Shown in pieces: positions 28,611 to 37,114 of a stretch of 64,000 bases of DNA. Below the pieces are notes generated by a model. That model was not told where the DNA came from and ran no database searches. It saw nothing but the letters and a program-made list of their open reading frames with translations. Position 1 is the first letter of the stretch. Every line of letters begins with the position of its first letter. The DNA is from Bacillus sp. F19 (GTDB lineage Bacteria > Bacillota > Bacilli > Bacillales > Bacillaceae), in the NCBI GenBank assembly GCA_023823795.1, contig CP085710.1, positions 4,676,001 through 4,740,000 of the forward strand. Reading direction: 5' to 3'. Both the position numbers and the translations under genes were made by a program.

Positions 28611-28931
28611 CTATTCAGTCATGACGCTCCATCCATCTGCATAGCCGCCAAGCGGCTTGGTAATCGCATCAAGCTTCTTTTGCATGGCCGTAATCTCATT
28701 ATGCTTTAAATGCATCTTAACGGAGCCAAAGCATGTCCATTCTTCAACATCATCGTCATACTCCATCATGAATTTGTAGCCTTTATCAGAGAGTGCCTTT
28801 AAAATGGCTTCTCCGTTCTCCTGATCTGGAACCGCCACATAAAAATCAATCATATGAGGCTTCTTAAAATTAAGACCCTCTTTATACAGCATACTCAGTA
28901 CTTTTCCATCCTCATCCTTTGGAAAATTCAT
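28611..28931 (-). CDS. RraB-family protein (regulator of ribonuclease E activity B-like)
   Basis: A 106-residue protein that begins MNFPKDEDGKVLSML and contains IDFYVAVPDQENGEAILKAL and EEWTCFGSVKMHL, features of the RraB domain (PF06877). In E. coli RraB binds RNase E; bacilli lack a canonical RNase E, so the role here is open. Monocistronic, GGAGG ribosome site, with the shared terminator to ctaO downstream. Confidence 0.75.
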   Translation of the reverse strand: MNFPKDEDGKVLSMLYKEGLNFKKPHMIDFYVAVPDQENGEAILKALSDKGYKFMMEYDDDVEEWTCFGSVKMHLKHNEITAMQKKLDAITKPLGGYADGWSVMTE

Positions 28932-29056
28932 AGTATCTCCTCCTTTTTATAAAAAGTGCATCTTCATTATCTTATAACAACCTGAGATTGCAATCCCCAT
29001 CTAAAGTCTGAGAAAACTTCAATCCAATGATGAATTTTCTCTAAGAATCTTTTCCA

Positions 29057-29062
29057 TATAAT
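29057..29062 (+). promoter_or_regulatory. Probable -10 box of the 52-aa gene
   Basis: A perfect TATAAT at 29057-29062, 27 bp before the start codon. No good -35 box at 17 bp; ATTTTC is the base sequence there. Confidence 0.4.
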
Positions 29063-29088
29063 GAAAGTAACAAAAGGAGGCGGAAACG

Positions 29089-29247
29089 ATGGGTACAAAC
29101 AACTTTTATGTTTTAGAGGAACTGAGAAAATTGCAGCAAGAGGAACTTCATAAACGAATGCAGTTTAACGAAATGTATCAATTATATTCTGATTTACCAA
29201 GGAAGAAAGTATGCGCGGACTTTATTTTATTTAAGATTTGCATATAA
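29089..29247 (+). CDS. Hypothetical 52-residue protein
   Basis: A small frame starting MGTNNFYVLEELRKLQQEEL with a near-perfect AAAGGAGG site seven to eight bases before the ATG, a TATAAT box upstream and a terminator hairpin 7 bp after the stop. The first 35 residues look helical and charged (EELRKLQQEELHKRMQ); the last ten are hydrophobic (CADFILFKICI). I recognise no family. The complete set of signals argues for a real transcribed gene rather than a chance frame. Confidence 0.7.
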   Translation: MGTNNFYVLEELRKLQQEELHKRMQFNEMYQLYSDLPRKKVCADFILFKICI

Positions 29248-29253
29248 AACGAA

Positions 29254-29286
29254 AGCTCAGCCAAAAAACGGCTGAGCTCTGTTTTT
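29254..29286. terminator. Terminator hairpin between convergent genes
   Basis: AGCTCAGCC (29254-29262) pairs with GGCTGAGCT (29270-29278), followed on the plus strand by CTGTTTTT. Confidence 0.88.
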
Positions 29287-30013
29287 ACTTCTTATGGCTA
29301 TCCGCGTAAATAGCCATTGCATCTCTCATATATGCAGCTAACCCTTCACCGAACTTATCAATGTTTTTTGTAAACCGTTCATCATCAACATACATTTGTC
29401 CGAGTCCTTTAAAAGCATCAAGCGAATAATCGCCAAATTCGTTCAGCATTACATACCATTCTCCGATTGCAGCCTGTGACTCTTCAGATGAAGGTGAATC
29501 GTGACGAAGATCTGCAAGCTTTCTATAGAGATTATTAAAATTTTCCTGCATCTCTTTGGTCATGCCTGCTGCTTTTGCGTTAGCCTTATCAACCGCCTCG
29601 TCGCCCCAGCGTTCACGCGCTTCCTGTTCATAAGGATTTTGACTGAAGTCAAAGCCTTCAAATTTTTCTTTCTGTGACATCTCAATTTCTCCTTTCGCAT
29701 GTTTGATAGTTTTCTCAACTGTTGCAATCATCTGATCAAGCCGGTTCCGTTTCTCAAGCAGCATTTTCCTGTGCAGCCTGAGCGCTTCTTCCCGGTCAAA
29801 TGAAGGACTGCTGATGACTTCTTTTATTTTCTTTAAAGGGAACCCAAGCTCTTTAAAAAATAAGATCTGCTGCAGCGTTTCGAGATTTTCATTGGAATAA
29901 AGCCGGTATCCAGAATCAGTTACCTTATCTGGCGTTAACAATCCGATTTCATCATAATGATGCAGTGTGCGCACACTAATTCCAACTAAATCCGCGACTT
30001 CTTTTACTTTCAT
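29285..30013 (-). CDS. MerR-family regulator with TipAS antibiotic-recognition domain
   Basis: A 242-residue protein: winged HTH at residues 1-70 (KEVADLVGISVRTLHHYDEIGLL), dimerisation coiled coil about 75-118, and a C-terminal TipAS domain 125-238 (NPYEQEARERWGDEAVDKA). It is like B. subtilis Mta, a global activator of multidrug-efflux genes. Its own promoter has the 19-bp spacer typical of MerR targets, so autoactivation is likely. No efflux gene is adjacent. ATG at 30013 with GGGAGG. Confidence 0.9.
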   Translation of the reverse strand: MKVKEVADLVGISVRTLHHYDEIGLLTPDKVTDSGYRLYSNENLETLQQILFFKELGFPLKKIKEVISSPSFDREEALRLHRKMLLEKRNRLDQMIATVEKTIKHAKGEIEMSQKEKFEGFDFSQNPYEQEARERWGDEAVDKANAKAAGMTKEMQENFNNLYRKLADLRHDSPSSEESQAAIGEWYVMLNEFGDYSLDAFKGLGQMYVDDERFTKNIDKFGEGLAAYMRDAMAIYADSHKK

Positions 30014-30039
30014 AAGCTGTCAGCCTCCCTTCACCATTT

Positions 30040-30070
30040 ACTTTAAGGTATGACGTTACGTTAGAGTCAA
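30040..30070 (-). promoter_or_regulatory. MerR-type promoter with 19-bp spacer
   Basis: Minus strand TTGACT (30065-30070) and TAAAGT (30040-30045) are 19 bp apart. The spacer contains the near-symmetric core TAACGTAACGTCA. Overlong spacers that need MerR-protein distortion are the hallmark of this family. Confidence 0.75.
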
Positions 30071-30086
30071 CACGTTTTTATTTTCC

Positions 30087-30120
30087 CAAAAAGAAAAGAC
30101 TTTAGCATTATGCTAAAGTC
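30087..30120 (-). terminator. Terminator of minJ
   Basis: GACTTTAGCA and TGCTAAAGTC form a perfect stem (30098-30120); the minus-strand T-rich tract is at 30087-30097. Confidence 0.9.
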
Positions 30121-30127
30121 TAGTTTG

Positions 30128-31306
30128 TCAGACTGCCTCTGTCCCCCACTTCTTCTCATCCTGCACAAACAGAATGCCGAGCTCGTGGTGTTCACCTTTG
30201 TAAACGGCCCCCTGGACATAGCGGATCTCTCCGTTTAAGCCGATGACTTCCATTTTGCAGAAAGCACCGTTAATTTGAAGGGCCTGGTAAAACTCATCGA
30301 CCGTTTTGACAGAGGCTCCATTTGTTTTCATTATGATTTCGCCAACTTCAAGCTCAAGCTTAACCGCAGGTGAATGCGGCAAAATGCCAAGCACCATCAG
30401 GCCATGATCACGCTTTGAGAAATAGAAGGCTGCCGAATTATCATTCATCCGCTGGCGGACGGTCAAGAATTCCCTGCCGATGATGGCAAGCAGGGCTGCG
30501 GCAAATGCAAGCGGCATAAACCAGATGCTTACGACAGCGACAGCAGAAATAATCAATCCAAGCCAGATGACGCGCTTAGACGTGACCATAATACTTTCTT
30601 TAGGCAATGAACCCTGAACTCTTTGATGAAACCCGATGATATACGGAATGAAGACAAAAAGAAACGGCTCATCTCCGATTGTCAGTACCGGCCACCACGA
30701 GAGGCTTTCCGTTAAAGATCCTCCTGGAATGAGTAAAAACAGCGGCAGCATCCATGTGCGATTTGCAACATGATTCCCGATTGGAAGACCCCTGCTGCTT
30801 TTTAATAGAAACGGAGAAGTCTTTATATGAGCTGTCCGATAAGCAAGGACACCCTCCGCAATCATAAGCAGTCCCATTAAAATAGCCAGTAAGGAAAAGC
30901 TTGTCTCATTTAAATCTGGTAAAAAAGAGACAGCATCTGCCTGCATCAAAAGAAATACCAAAAAAATTGTTAATCCCATTGTGTAAGCTGGCGAAAGAAA
31001 GCGCAGCTGAAAAGTAAGAGACAGAATAACAGTCACGGCTGCCAGCATAATAATTGAACCGAGCGGCATCATCATGCCAAATCCAAATGTCACTGCAGAC
31101 AAAAGAAGACCTGTGAGCAGTCCTTTTGAATATGTAAACCGCACTTCTTCATAGATATCTTGAATTCTTGTATGGAAGGATTTACGCTCCCGCTTTATGC
31201 GAATAAATCCAAGCACAAGTGAATAAATAAGGAAAAAATAAACGAGAGGATGGATAAAAAACCTTCCCATTGCCAATAGAAATTCTAGCAACCAGTTTTC
31301 GAGCAA
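30128..31306 (-). CDS. minJ: Cell-division topological factor MinJ
   Basis: A 392-residue polytopic membrane protein with about eight helices in residues 1-285 and a C-terminal cytoplasmic PDZ domain at about 300-385 (GLMVLGILPHSPAVKLELEVG). MinJ bridges DivIVA and MinD at poles and septa in B. subtilis. Location next to swrA and ctpB is the same as B. subtilis yvjD. The start appears to be TTG at 31306 with AAGGTGG about ten bases upstream. Confidence 0.85.
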   Translation of the reverse strand: MLENWLLEFLLAMGRFFIHPLVYFFLIYSLVLGFIRIKRERKSFHTRIQDIYEEVRFTYSKGLLTGLLLSAVTFGFGMMMPLGSIIMLAAVTVILSLTFQLRFLSPAYTMGLTIFLVFLLMQADAVSFLPDLNETSFSLLAILMGLLMIAEGVLAYRTAHIKTSPFLLKSSRGLPIGNHVANRTWMLPLFLLIPGGSLTESLSWWPVLTIGDEPFLFVFIPYIIGFHQRVQGSLPKESIMVTSKRVIWLGLIISAVAVVSIWFMPLAFAAALLAIIGREFLTVRQRMNDNSAAFYFSKRDHGLMVLGILPHSPAVKLELEVGEIIMKTNGASVKTVDEFYQALQINGAFCKMEVIGLNGEIRYVQGAVYKGEHHELGILFVQDEKKWGTEAV

Positions 31307-31408
31307 ACTTCATACACCACCTTGATTGCTTTCGTCAGCTTAGTAGGTAAACGATTAATGCTATTTTATCAGATATAGAATAGGATGAATATCATATTCT
31401 GACCGAGT

Positions 31409-31762
31409 TTACTTTAATTTGCTCCAAAGATGAAAATTCGAAAGTGAAAAATCAAGGAGTGAGTCGTCTACTTTAATATCCAGCACTTCTTCAATCAGCT
31501 GCATAGACCGTTTTATATCCGTGAGGTTTAACGAAAGACGCTTGTAGTTCTCCGTTAAATAGTGAAAGTATTCTTGAACGCAAACTTGATCGATTTCCTG
31601 CAATCTCTTAACATCTGTGTAGTTTGCCAAGTACATGCAGAACAGCTGAACCCATTTGCTGACCTTCGCATGTGAGGAACTTGCAGTTTGTAGTCTTTCT
31701 TTAAATTCTTCTGTCAACTGTCGATAAGTTTGTTCTCTCATCACACTTGCCCTTTTTTTCAA
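31409..31762 (-). CDS. swrA: Swarming motility protein SwrA
   Basis: A 117-residue protein clearly related to B. subtilis SwrA: MKKRASVMRE start, YLANYTDV, and the near-identical C-terminal NLTDIKRSMQLI...DFSLSN.HLW. SwrA acts with DegU to raise fla/che operon transcription. Start is TTG (31760-31762) with GGGGAG a few bases upstream, followed directly by a run of seven A, the same position where B. subtilis carries its phase-variable A tract. The frame is intact here. Neighbours ctpB and minJ match the B. subtilis locus. Confidence 0.9.
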   Translation of the reverse strand: MKKRASVMREQTYRQLTEEFKERLQTASSSHAKVSKWVQLFCMYLANYTDVKRLQEIDQVCVQEYFHYLTENYKRLSLNLTDIKRSMQLIEEVLDIKVDDSLLDFSLSNFHLWSKLK

Positions 31763-31813
31763 TTGATCTCCCCATCTTTCTGTTTTAAGAGTGTGTTGTA
31801 GAACAGTACTTCT

Positions 31814-31842
31814 ATCGTAAAACGTTTATCCCGATTAATCAA
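31814..31842 (-). promoter_or_regulatory. Sigma-A-type promoter of swrA
   Basis: TTGATT (31837-31842) and TACGAT (31814-31819) separated by 17 bp on the minus strand, about 52 bp before the TTG start. Confidence 0.55.
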
Positions 31843-31983
31843 CTAGCTAAAGTTTCATTTTTTTGTGCGCGAAAAGTCTGTACTAATTATAAAAATACGG
31901 AAATCCCTTCCGATTTTCGTCGTTTTCCTCACAAAAAATTAGAAAATCGTCCTAAATGTAGTTATTATGTTAGAAAATTCCAT

Positions 31984-32027
31984 AAAAATAGAGCCAGCTT
32001 ACTAGTTTGCAAGCTGGCTCTATTTTT
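31984..32027 (-). terminator. Terminator of ctpB
   Basis: AAAAATAGAGCCAGCTT (31984-32000) pairs perfectly with AAGCTGGCTCTATTTTT (32011-32027); the ctpB stop codon is at its base. Confidence 0.95.
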
Positions 32028-33489
32028 ATTTAGATAATGTTTCAATCGCTTTTTCAAGCTGAAGATCATGTTTTCCGTCTAAACGCTGCTCAGATACCTT
32101 CTGATTAATGGCTTCTGCTGTTTGAACATCAATATTTCCAGTAGCTGAAAGCTTGTTTTTCTTTTGGAAATCCTTCACTGCTTCAGCCATTTTCTTGCCA
32201 AAATATCCATCTTCTCTGCCTGGGTCATAGCCTAATCCTTTTAAAAGAATTTGCGCTATTTTTATTTGCTCATCATTCATATCTACAGCGAGCGGTTTTT
32301 CAAGCTGAATTGGCGCTGTTGTAAGATGTTTGGGCTGTGAAACCGTAATAGTTGGTTCAACACCTTTTTTATGGATCCAGTTGCCTTCTGGTGTAAGCCA
32401 TTTATAAAGAGTCAGCTTGATGTTGCTGCCGTCCCCCATAGGAACAGCCTGCTGAACAGTGCCTTTTCCAAAAGAGGTCTCTCCAATAATCTCATACTGT
32501 CCGGCTTCCTTTAAGGCTCCTGCTAGAATTTCAGAAGCAGATGCACTTCCTTTATCAATCAGGACTGAAACCGGATAGTCTTTTTTCTCAGTCAAATTAG
32601 AGAAATATCGTTTTTTATCACCATTACGCTCTTCAATTTGAATGTATGGCTGATCCTTGGTCACAAATTGTTTCAGAATTTCTTCCACACTTTGCAAATA
32701 TCCGCCTGGATTCCCTCGAACATCAAGGACAAGTCCTTTGATATTTTTTTGCTCAAGCTTTGTTAATTCCTCTGTGAAATCTTTAGCCGTATCTTCTGAG
32801 AAAGACGTGATTTCAATATAGCCATATTTCGATTTCCCTTTGGTTTTAACAGAGCTGAATACCGTTTCAATCGGAATTTCGTCCCGTGTCACATCAAAGG
32901 TCAGTTTTTCTTTTGAACCAGTCCGAAGCACTTCAATTTTCACCTTTGTTCCTTTTTTTCCGCGGATTTTCAGGACGGTATTGTTGAGGTCACTGCCGGC
33001 TACAGACTCACCATCAATGGTAATAACCTGATCATTCGGCTGCAGTCCTGCTTTTTCTGCCGGTGAATTTTTAAATGGAGAGACGATAATGATTTTGCCG
33101 CCATCCATTCCCACTTCTGCACCGATGCCTTCAAAAGAAGAATCAAGGCTGTCGGAAAATTGCTTGGCTGTTTCTTTATCCATATAGACAGAATAAGGAT
33201 CATCCAGAGTGGTCAGCATGCCTTGAATCGCTCCTTCAAGCAGCTCCTCCTCGTCTACTTCCTCAACATATTTGCTCGAGATTAAGTCATAAGCCTGTTT
33301 CACTTTTTCGAGACCTTCTACTTCTTGATCCCGATCTTGCTTTAATACATCTGTCACAGCAGGAACGGCAAGCTCTTCTGCTTTTGTATCCTGCTGATCA
33401 TGTTCCATAAACTGCATGCCGGCGTACATGCCGCCCGCACCGAGTGCCATTGAGAGAGTCATCATAAGAGCTGTGACTTTTTGCTTCAT
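32026..33489 (-). CDS. ctpB: C-terminal processing serine protease CtpB
   Basis: A 487-residue S41 protease with an N-terminal membrane/signal segment (about 4-25), PDZ domain about 110-190, protease core with Ser317 (GSASASE), Lys342 (GKGT) and Gln346, and a C-terminal peptidoglycan-binding domain (about 410-475). In B. subtilis CtpB cleaves SpoIVFA during sporulation. ATG at 33489 with AAGGAGGA; ten in-frame residues further upstream are not part of the protein. No ribosomal or flagellar link beyond location. Confidence 0.93.
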   Translation of the reverse strand: MKQKVTALMMTLSMALGAGGMYAGMQFMEHDQQDTKAEELAVPAVTDVLKQDRDQEVEGLEKVKQAYDLISSKYVEEVDEEELLEGAIQGMLTTLDDPYSVYMDKETAKQFSDSLDSSFEGIGAEVGMDGGKIIIVSPFKNSPAEKAGLQPNDQVITIDGESVAGSDLNNTVLKIRGKKGTKVKIEVLRTGSKEKLTFDVTRDEIPIETVFSSVKTKGKSKYGYIEITSFSEDTAKDFTEELTKLEQKNIKGLVLDVRGNPGGYLQSVEEILKQFVTKDQPYIQIEERNGDKKRYFSNLTEKKDYPVSVLIDKGSASASEILAGALKEAGQYEIIGETSFGKGTVQQAVPMGDGSNIKLTLYKWLTPEGNWIHKKGVEPTITVSQPKHLTTAPIQLEKPLAVDMNDEQIKIAQILLKGLGYDPGREDGYFGKKMAEAVKDFQKKNKLSATGNIDVQTAEAINQKVSEQRLDGKHDLQLEKAIETLSK

Positions 33490-33670
33490 CTTGTTCCTCC
33501 TTCTAAAGGTTAACTTCATTATGTACGATCTTTACAAATAAACTCGTATCTCTAGTATATGTGAAAAAAGGATAAATCATGTAGGACAAGATGATTTCAC
33601 TTAAAAATAAAGGAACATGAAAAATACAAATTCTCTACAAAACGATTAGTTTATAATTTCCTAAACAACA

Positions 33671-33704
33671 AAAAAACTCCTAAAACATAATGTTTTAGGA
33701 GTTT
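33671..33704 (-). terminator. Terminator of the M23 hydrolase gene
   Basis: AAACTCCTAAAACAT (33674-33688) pairs with ATGTTTTAGGAGTTT (33690-33704); minus-strand T tract follows. Confidence 0.95.
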
Positions 33705-33709
33705 GATTA

Positions 33710-35041
33710 TTATTGTAAGAACTGCATTGGGTCAACTGGGTTTTTCCAAGCACCATCGTGAATTTCAAAATGTAGATGCTTGCCTGTTGAACGGCCAGTG
33801 TTACCCATGATGCCAAGCTGCTGACCTTTGCTGACAGATTGTCCGCTGCTTACATTACGCGCTTCTAAATGCGCATAAACAGTTGTGTATACTTTACCGT
33901 CGATGTTATGTGAAATGAAAACACAGTTTCCATAGCTGCTTGAGTAGTAAGAACGGATAACCGTTCCTGCTGCTGCTGCCACTACTGGTACATTGCTAGC
34001 TCTGTTTGCAATATCAATACCAGCATGCAATTTACCCCAGCGAGTGCCATATCCAGATGTAAATGTACCTTGTGCAGGCCACATGAACATGCCGCCAGTT
34101 ACTGCCGGTGCCGGTGCCGGTTCCGGAGCAGGCGCTGATGATTCATTTGAAGAACTGTTAGATGAAGCTGCTGCTGGCTTTTTAGCCGCTGCTGCTGCTT
34201 GTGCATCAGCTTCCTGCTTAGCACGTGCTGCTGCTTCTGCTGCTTCGCGCTTGCGCTGTTCTTCTGCTTGTTTTTGACGTTCCATTTCTTTTTGAATAGC
34301 TGCTTCCTGTTCTTTTAAGAATGCTGATTCATCTTCTAACTCATAGATTGCTGCTTCTGTTTCCTGATGCTGAGCTTTAACTTGCTCAATTAATTTGCCT
34401 TTTTCTGCTGCTTGCTGTTTTAACTGCTGTTTTAATGTTTCTAACTCAGTTAAAGCTGTTTCAAGCTTCTGAAGCTGGCTACTTAGTTCTGCTTCACTTT
34501 GCTCTAGAAGTTTTTTGTCTTCCTCGTGGGCTTTGATAATTTCTTTATCTGCATCGACAATCGTTGTTACAGCACTTACGCGTGTAACAAGGTCACCGAA
34601 ATCCTGAGCACCTAGTAGCACATCTAAATAGCTTACTACACCGCCGCTCTCCTGAAGAGAACGTACACGGTCCTCTAGAAGTAGATTACGCTTTTTAATA
34701 CGCTCTTTCACTTCTGCAATTTGAACCTTTAATTCATCAATCTTTTGTTTCGTTTCATCGATTTCAGCTTGACGCTCACGGATTTTCTCATTTGTATCCG
34801 CTGTTTGCTTATCAAGTTTTTCAATCTCGCTATTTAAGCTTTTCTCTTTTTCTTCAAGCTTCGATAACTCGCCTTGCTTTTCCTGGATGTTTGAATCTAC
34901 GCCTGAACGCTCATTTTGAATATCTGCTTTTTTCTTTTCAAGGTCATCGTTTGCATAAGCCTTTTCTTGGGTAATTGGAATAATAACAGAGCTTGTCCCT
35001 ATTAAAGCAGCCAACCCAAGTGATAAGATTTTCTTTCTCAC
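33710..35041 (-). CDS. Secreted M23 endopeptidase with long coiled coil (EnvC-like, FtsEX partner candidate)
   Basis: A 443-residue exported protein: signal peptide 1-30 (AYA cleavage), coiled coil about 32-130 and 165-275, Ala/Pro/Ser-rich linker 262-312, and an M23 domain 318-443 with zinc ligands His339, Asp343 and His424 and catalytic His391/His422 (HAGID, YAHLE, KHLHFEIH). Architecture matches FtsEX-activated hydrolases (EnvC, CwlO, PcsB use the same coiled-coil control). It directly follows ftsX, 67 bp away. Unlike EnvC itself the active site is intact. GTG start with GGGAGG. Confidence 0.88.
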   Translation of the reverse strand: MRKKILSLGLAALIGTSSVIIPITQEKAYANDDLEKKKADIQNERSGVDSNIQEKQGELSKLEEKEKSLNSEIEKLDKQTADTNEKIRERQAEIDETKQKIDELKVQIAEVKERIKKRNLLLEDRVRSLQESGGVVSYLDVLLGAQDFGDLVTRVSAVTTIVDADKEIIKAHEEDKKLLEQSEAELSSQLQKLETALTELETLKQQLKQQAAEKGKLIEQVKAQHQETEAAIYELEDESAFLKEQEAAIQKEMERQKQAEEQRKREAAEAAARAKQEADAQAAAAAKKPAAASSNSSSNESSAPAPEPAPAPAVTGGMFMWPAQGTFTSGYGTRWGKLHAGIDIANRASNVPVVAAAAGTVIRSYYSSSYGNCVFISHNIDGKVYTTVYAHLEARNVSSGQSVSKGQQLGIMGNTGRSTGKHLHFEIHDGAWKNPVDPMQFLQ

Positions 35042-35108
35042 TCTCTAGTTCCTCCCTTTATCTATCATCCTCTGAACGAGGAAACCAGCAATCTACCAGA
35101 TTGCCAGT

Positions 35109-35999
35109 TTATACTCTTAAGAACTTTCGGACAGACATTAAACTTCCCCACACTCCGATTAATCCGCCTATTAAGATCAGAATAGCTGATACTTGGAAGA
35201 CGAATGGACTAAACGGCAGTAATTGAACAAATGAACCTGCAACTTTCGGTTCAACCCATGTATATAAATAGTTGTACGTGGCCATTACGAGCACAATCGG
35301 AATAATTGATCCCATAATTCCAAGCATTAAACCTTCAAGGAAGAACGGCCAGCGGATAAACCAGTTTGTTGCACCTACAAGTTTCATAATCTCTATTTCA
35401 TGCCTTCTGGCAAAAATCGTAATTTTAATTGTATTTGAGATAAGGAACATGGCCGTAAAGACTAATCCGATGATTAACCCGATGCCGATGTTTCTTGAGA
35501 TTTCAACAAAATTGAATAGTTTTTCTACTTCTTCTTTACCGTACAGAACTTTATAAGCTCCATTAAAGCCCTCAATCCTCTTCGCGATTTTAGGGGTTTC
35601 ATGCGGATCTTCCGTTTTGATGACAATAACATCATTCAAAGGATTGTTCTGTTCAAAAAGCTGATAAGATTTCCCTTGTTCTCCCATGCTGCTGATCAGG
35701 TTATCAAGTTCTTTTTCCTTTGGTGACAGTTTTGCTGATTTAATTCCGCTGAGGTTATCAATCTTGGTCCTCAGCTGCTTTTGTTCCTCCGGTGTGCTTG
35801 TCACATCTACCAGCACCCGTATTTCAACGTCCTCTTCAACCTTAGAAGCAAAGTTGTTTAAGTTCATCATAATAACCAGGAACGTTCCGACAAGGATTAA
35901 AGTGACAGTTACGGCACTGACTGACGCAAATGTCATCCAGGCATTACGGCTTAAGCTTTTTAACGTTTCTTTGAAGTGACGCCCAAGGGTTCTAATCAT
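35109..35999 (-). CDS. ftsX: Cell-division/autolysin-control ABC permease FtsX
   Basis: A 296-residue permease with four membrane helices (about 22-45, 170-195, 220-245, 265-290) and an extracellular loop 46-165 that contacts hydrolases. Words LSRNAWMTFASVSAVTVTL and HEIEIMKLVGATNWFIRWPF are near-identical to B. subtilis FtsX. ATG at 35999 overlaps the ftsE stop by 8 bp (ATGATTAG). With FtsE it controls peptidoglycan hydrolysis; the next gene is the likely effector. Confidence 0.95.
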   Translation of the reverse strand: MIRTLGRHFKETLKSLSRNAWMTFASVSAVTVTLILVGTFLVIMMNLNNFASKVEEDVEIRVLVDVTSTPEEQKQLRTKIDNLSGIKSAKLSPKEKELDNLISSMGEQGKSYQLFEQNNPLNDVIVIKTEDPHETPKIAKRIEGFNGAYKVLYGKEEVEKLFNFVEISRNIGIGLIIGLVFTAMFLISNTIKITIFARRHEIEIMKLVGATNWFIRWPFFLEGLMLGIMGSIIPIVLVMATYNYLYTWVEPKVAGSFVQLLPFSPFVFQVSAILILIGGLIGVWGSLMSVRKFLRV

Positions 36000-36678
36000 A
36001 AATCCCATACTCCCCTCTAGCCTCGTCACGCACAATCTTTCCATCTTCGATCGCGATGACTCGTTTTTTCATGGTGTTTACTATCTCTCGGTTGTGTGTC
36101 GCCATCACAACAGTCGTTCCTCGATTGTTGATTTCCTCAAAGATGCTCATGATCTCCCAGGAAGTATCGGGGTCAAGATTTCCTGTCGGCTCATCAGCGA
36201 TGACAACCCCAGGATTGTTAATAATTGACCGTGCAATCGAAACGCGCTGCTGTTCTCCTCCTGATAACTCATTAGGGAAAAATCTAGCCTTATGCTTGAG
36301 CTGAACAAGGTCTAAAACGTCCAGCACTCTCTTTTTGATAATTCTAGGATTCTCTCCAATAACTTCAAGAGCAAATGCAATGTTTTCAAATACAGTTAAC
36401 TTAGGCAAAAGTTTAAAGTCCTGAAAAACAACGCCGATGCTTCTTCTTAAATATGGAACTTTCTTTTCCCGCAATTTAGCAAGATTTATTCCATTGATCA
36501 CGATTTTGCCGTCTGTTGGTCTTTCTTCACGGTACATCATTTTAATAAATGTTGATTTACCAGCACCGCTCGGACCGACAACATAAACAAATTCGCCCTG
36601 ATCTATTTTTACATTTATTCCATTAATGGCAAGAACGCCATTTGAATACGTTTTAAAAACGTCTGTCATTTCGATCAT
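35992..36678 (-). CDS. ftsE: ATP-binding protein FtsE
   Basis: A 228-residue ATPase: Walker A GPSGAGKST at about 37-45, Q-loop VFQDFKLLP, signature LSGGEQQRVSIARSI, Walker B VVIADEPTGNLD, switch MATHN. Start MIEMTDVFKTYSNG at ATG 36678 with GGGTGAT; a TTG five codons upstream overlaps that site. Heads the ftsE-ftsX-M23 cluster. Confidence 0.95.
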   Translation of the reverse strand: MIEMTDVFKTYSNGVLAINGINVKIDQGEFVYVVGPSGAGKSTFIKMMYREERPTDGKIVINGINLAKLREKKVPYLRRSIGVVFQDFKLLPKLTVFENIAFALEVIGENPRIIKKRVLDVLDLVQLKHKARFFPNELSGGEQQRVSIARSIINNPGVVIADEPTGNLDPDTSWEIMSIFEEINNRGTTVVMATHNREIVNTMKKRVIAIEDGKIVRDEARGEYGIYD

Positions 36679-36807
36679 ATTTTTATCACCCAAAGCTGTT
36701 TATTTTGTAGATTACGTGGTGTCCGCTGGTTCGTATTGTATTTAAGAGTGTGTATAGGAATATGTATCCAATATTTTCATATATTAATAAGATTACCCAC
36801 AAAAAAT

Positions 36808-36816
36808 ATTATAACA
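36808..36816 (-). promoter_or_regulatory. Extended -10 element, possible ftsEX promoter
   Basis: Minus strand TGTTATAAT combines a TG motif with a perfect TATAAT. A -35 box is not evident. Confidence 0.4.
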
Positions 36817-37077
36817 TCAAAGTTCGGCAAAAATAGACTTAAAAATATTACAGTTTCATTTCAATGTCGTAAATTGTAGAATTTTATCGATTTACAATTG
36901 TTTATGGTTCCAATGTTGGAGGTATTGAAACCGCTTTAATATAAATATTAGAACTTTCCGACTAAAAAGACAATCTATTTTTTAGGGATTAAATAATGGT
37001 AAATTTTTCTGAGTGTCGAAAGGTTTTACTTGCGAATTGGATAGAATTAGGTTAAATGAGAGGAGATAAAAATAAGA

Positions 37078-37103
37078 AAACCAGCCATATTTTTCAGGCT
37101 GGT
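37078..37103 (-). terminator. Terminator of cccB
   Basis: ACCAGCC (37080-37086) pairs with GGCTGGT (37097-37103); minus-strand continuation TTTCTTATTTTT. Confidence 0.85.
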
Positions 37104-37114
37104 CTTTATAGAAG

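Larger units (their letters stand above)
36679..37114. other. AT-rich intergenic region upstream of ftsE
   Basis: No gene found. A minus-strand extended -10 (TGTTATAAT at 36808-36816) is a candidate ftsE promoter about 130 bp upstream. Near 37028-37050 the words TTACTTGCGAATTGGATAG resemble single units of the 21-bp repeat families. Confidence 0.45.
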
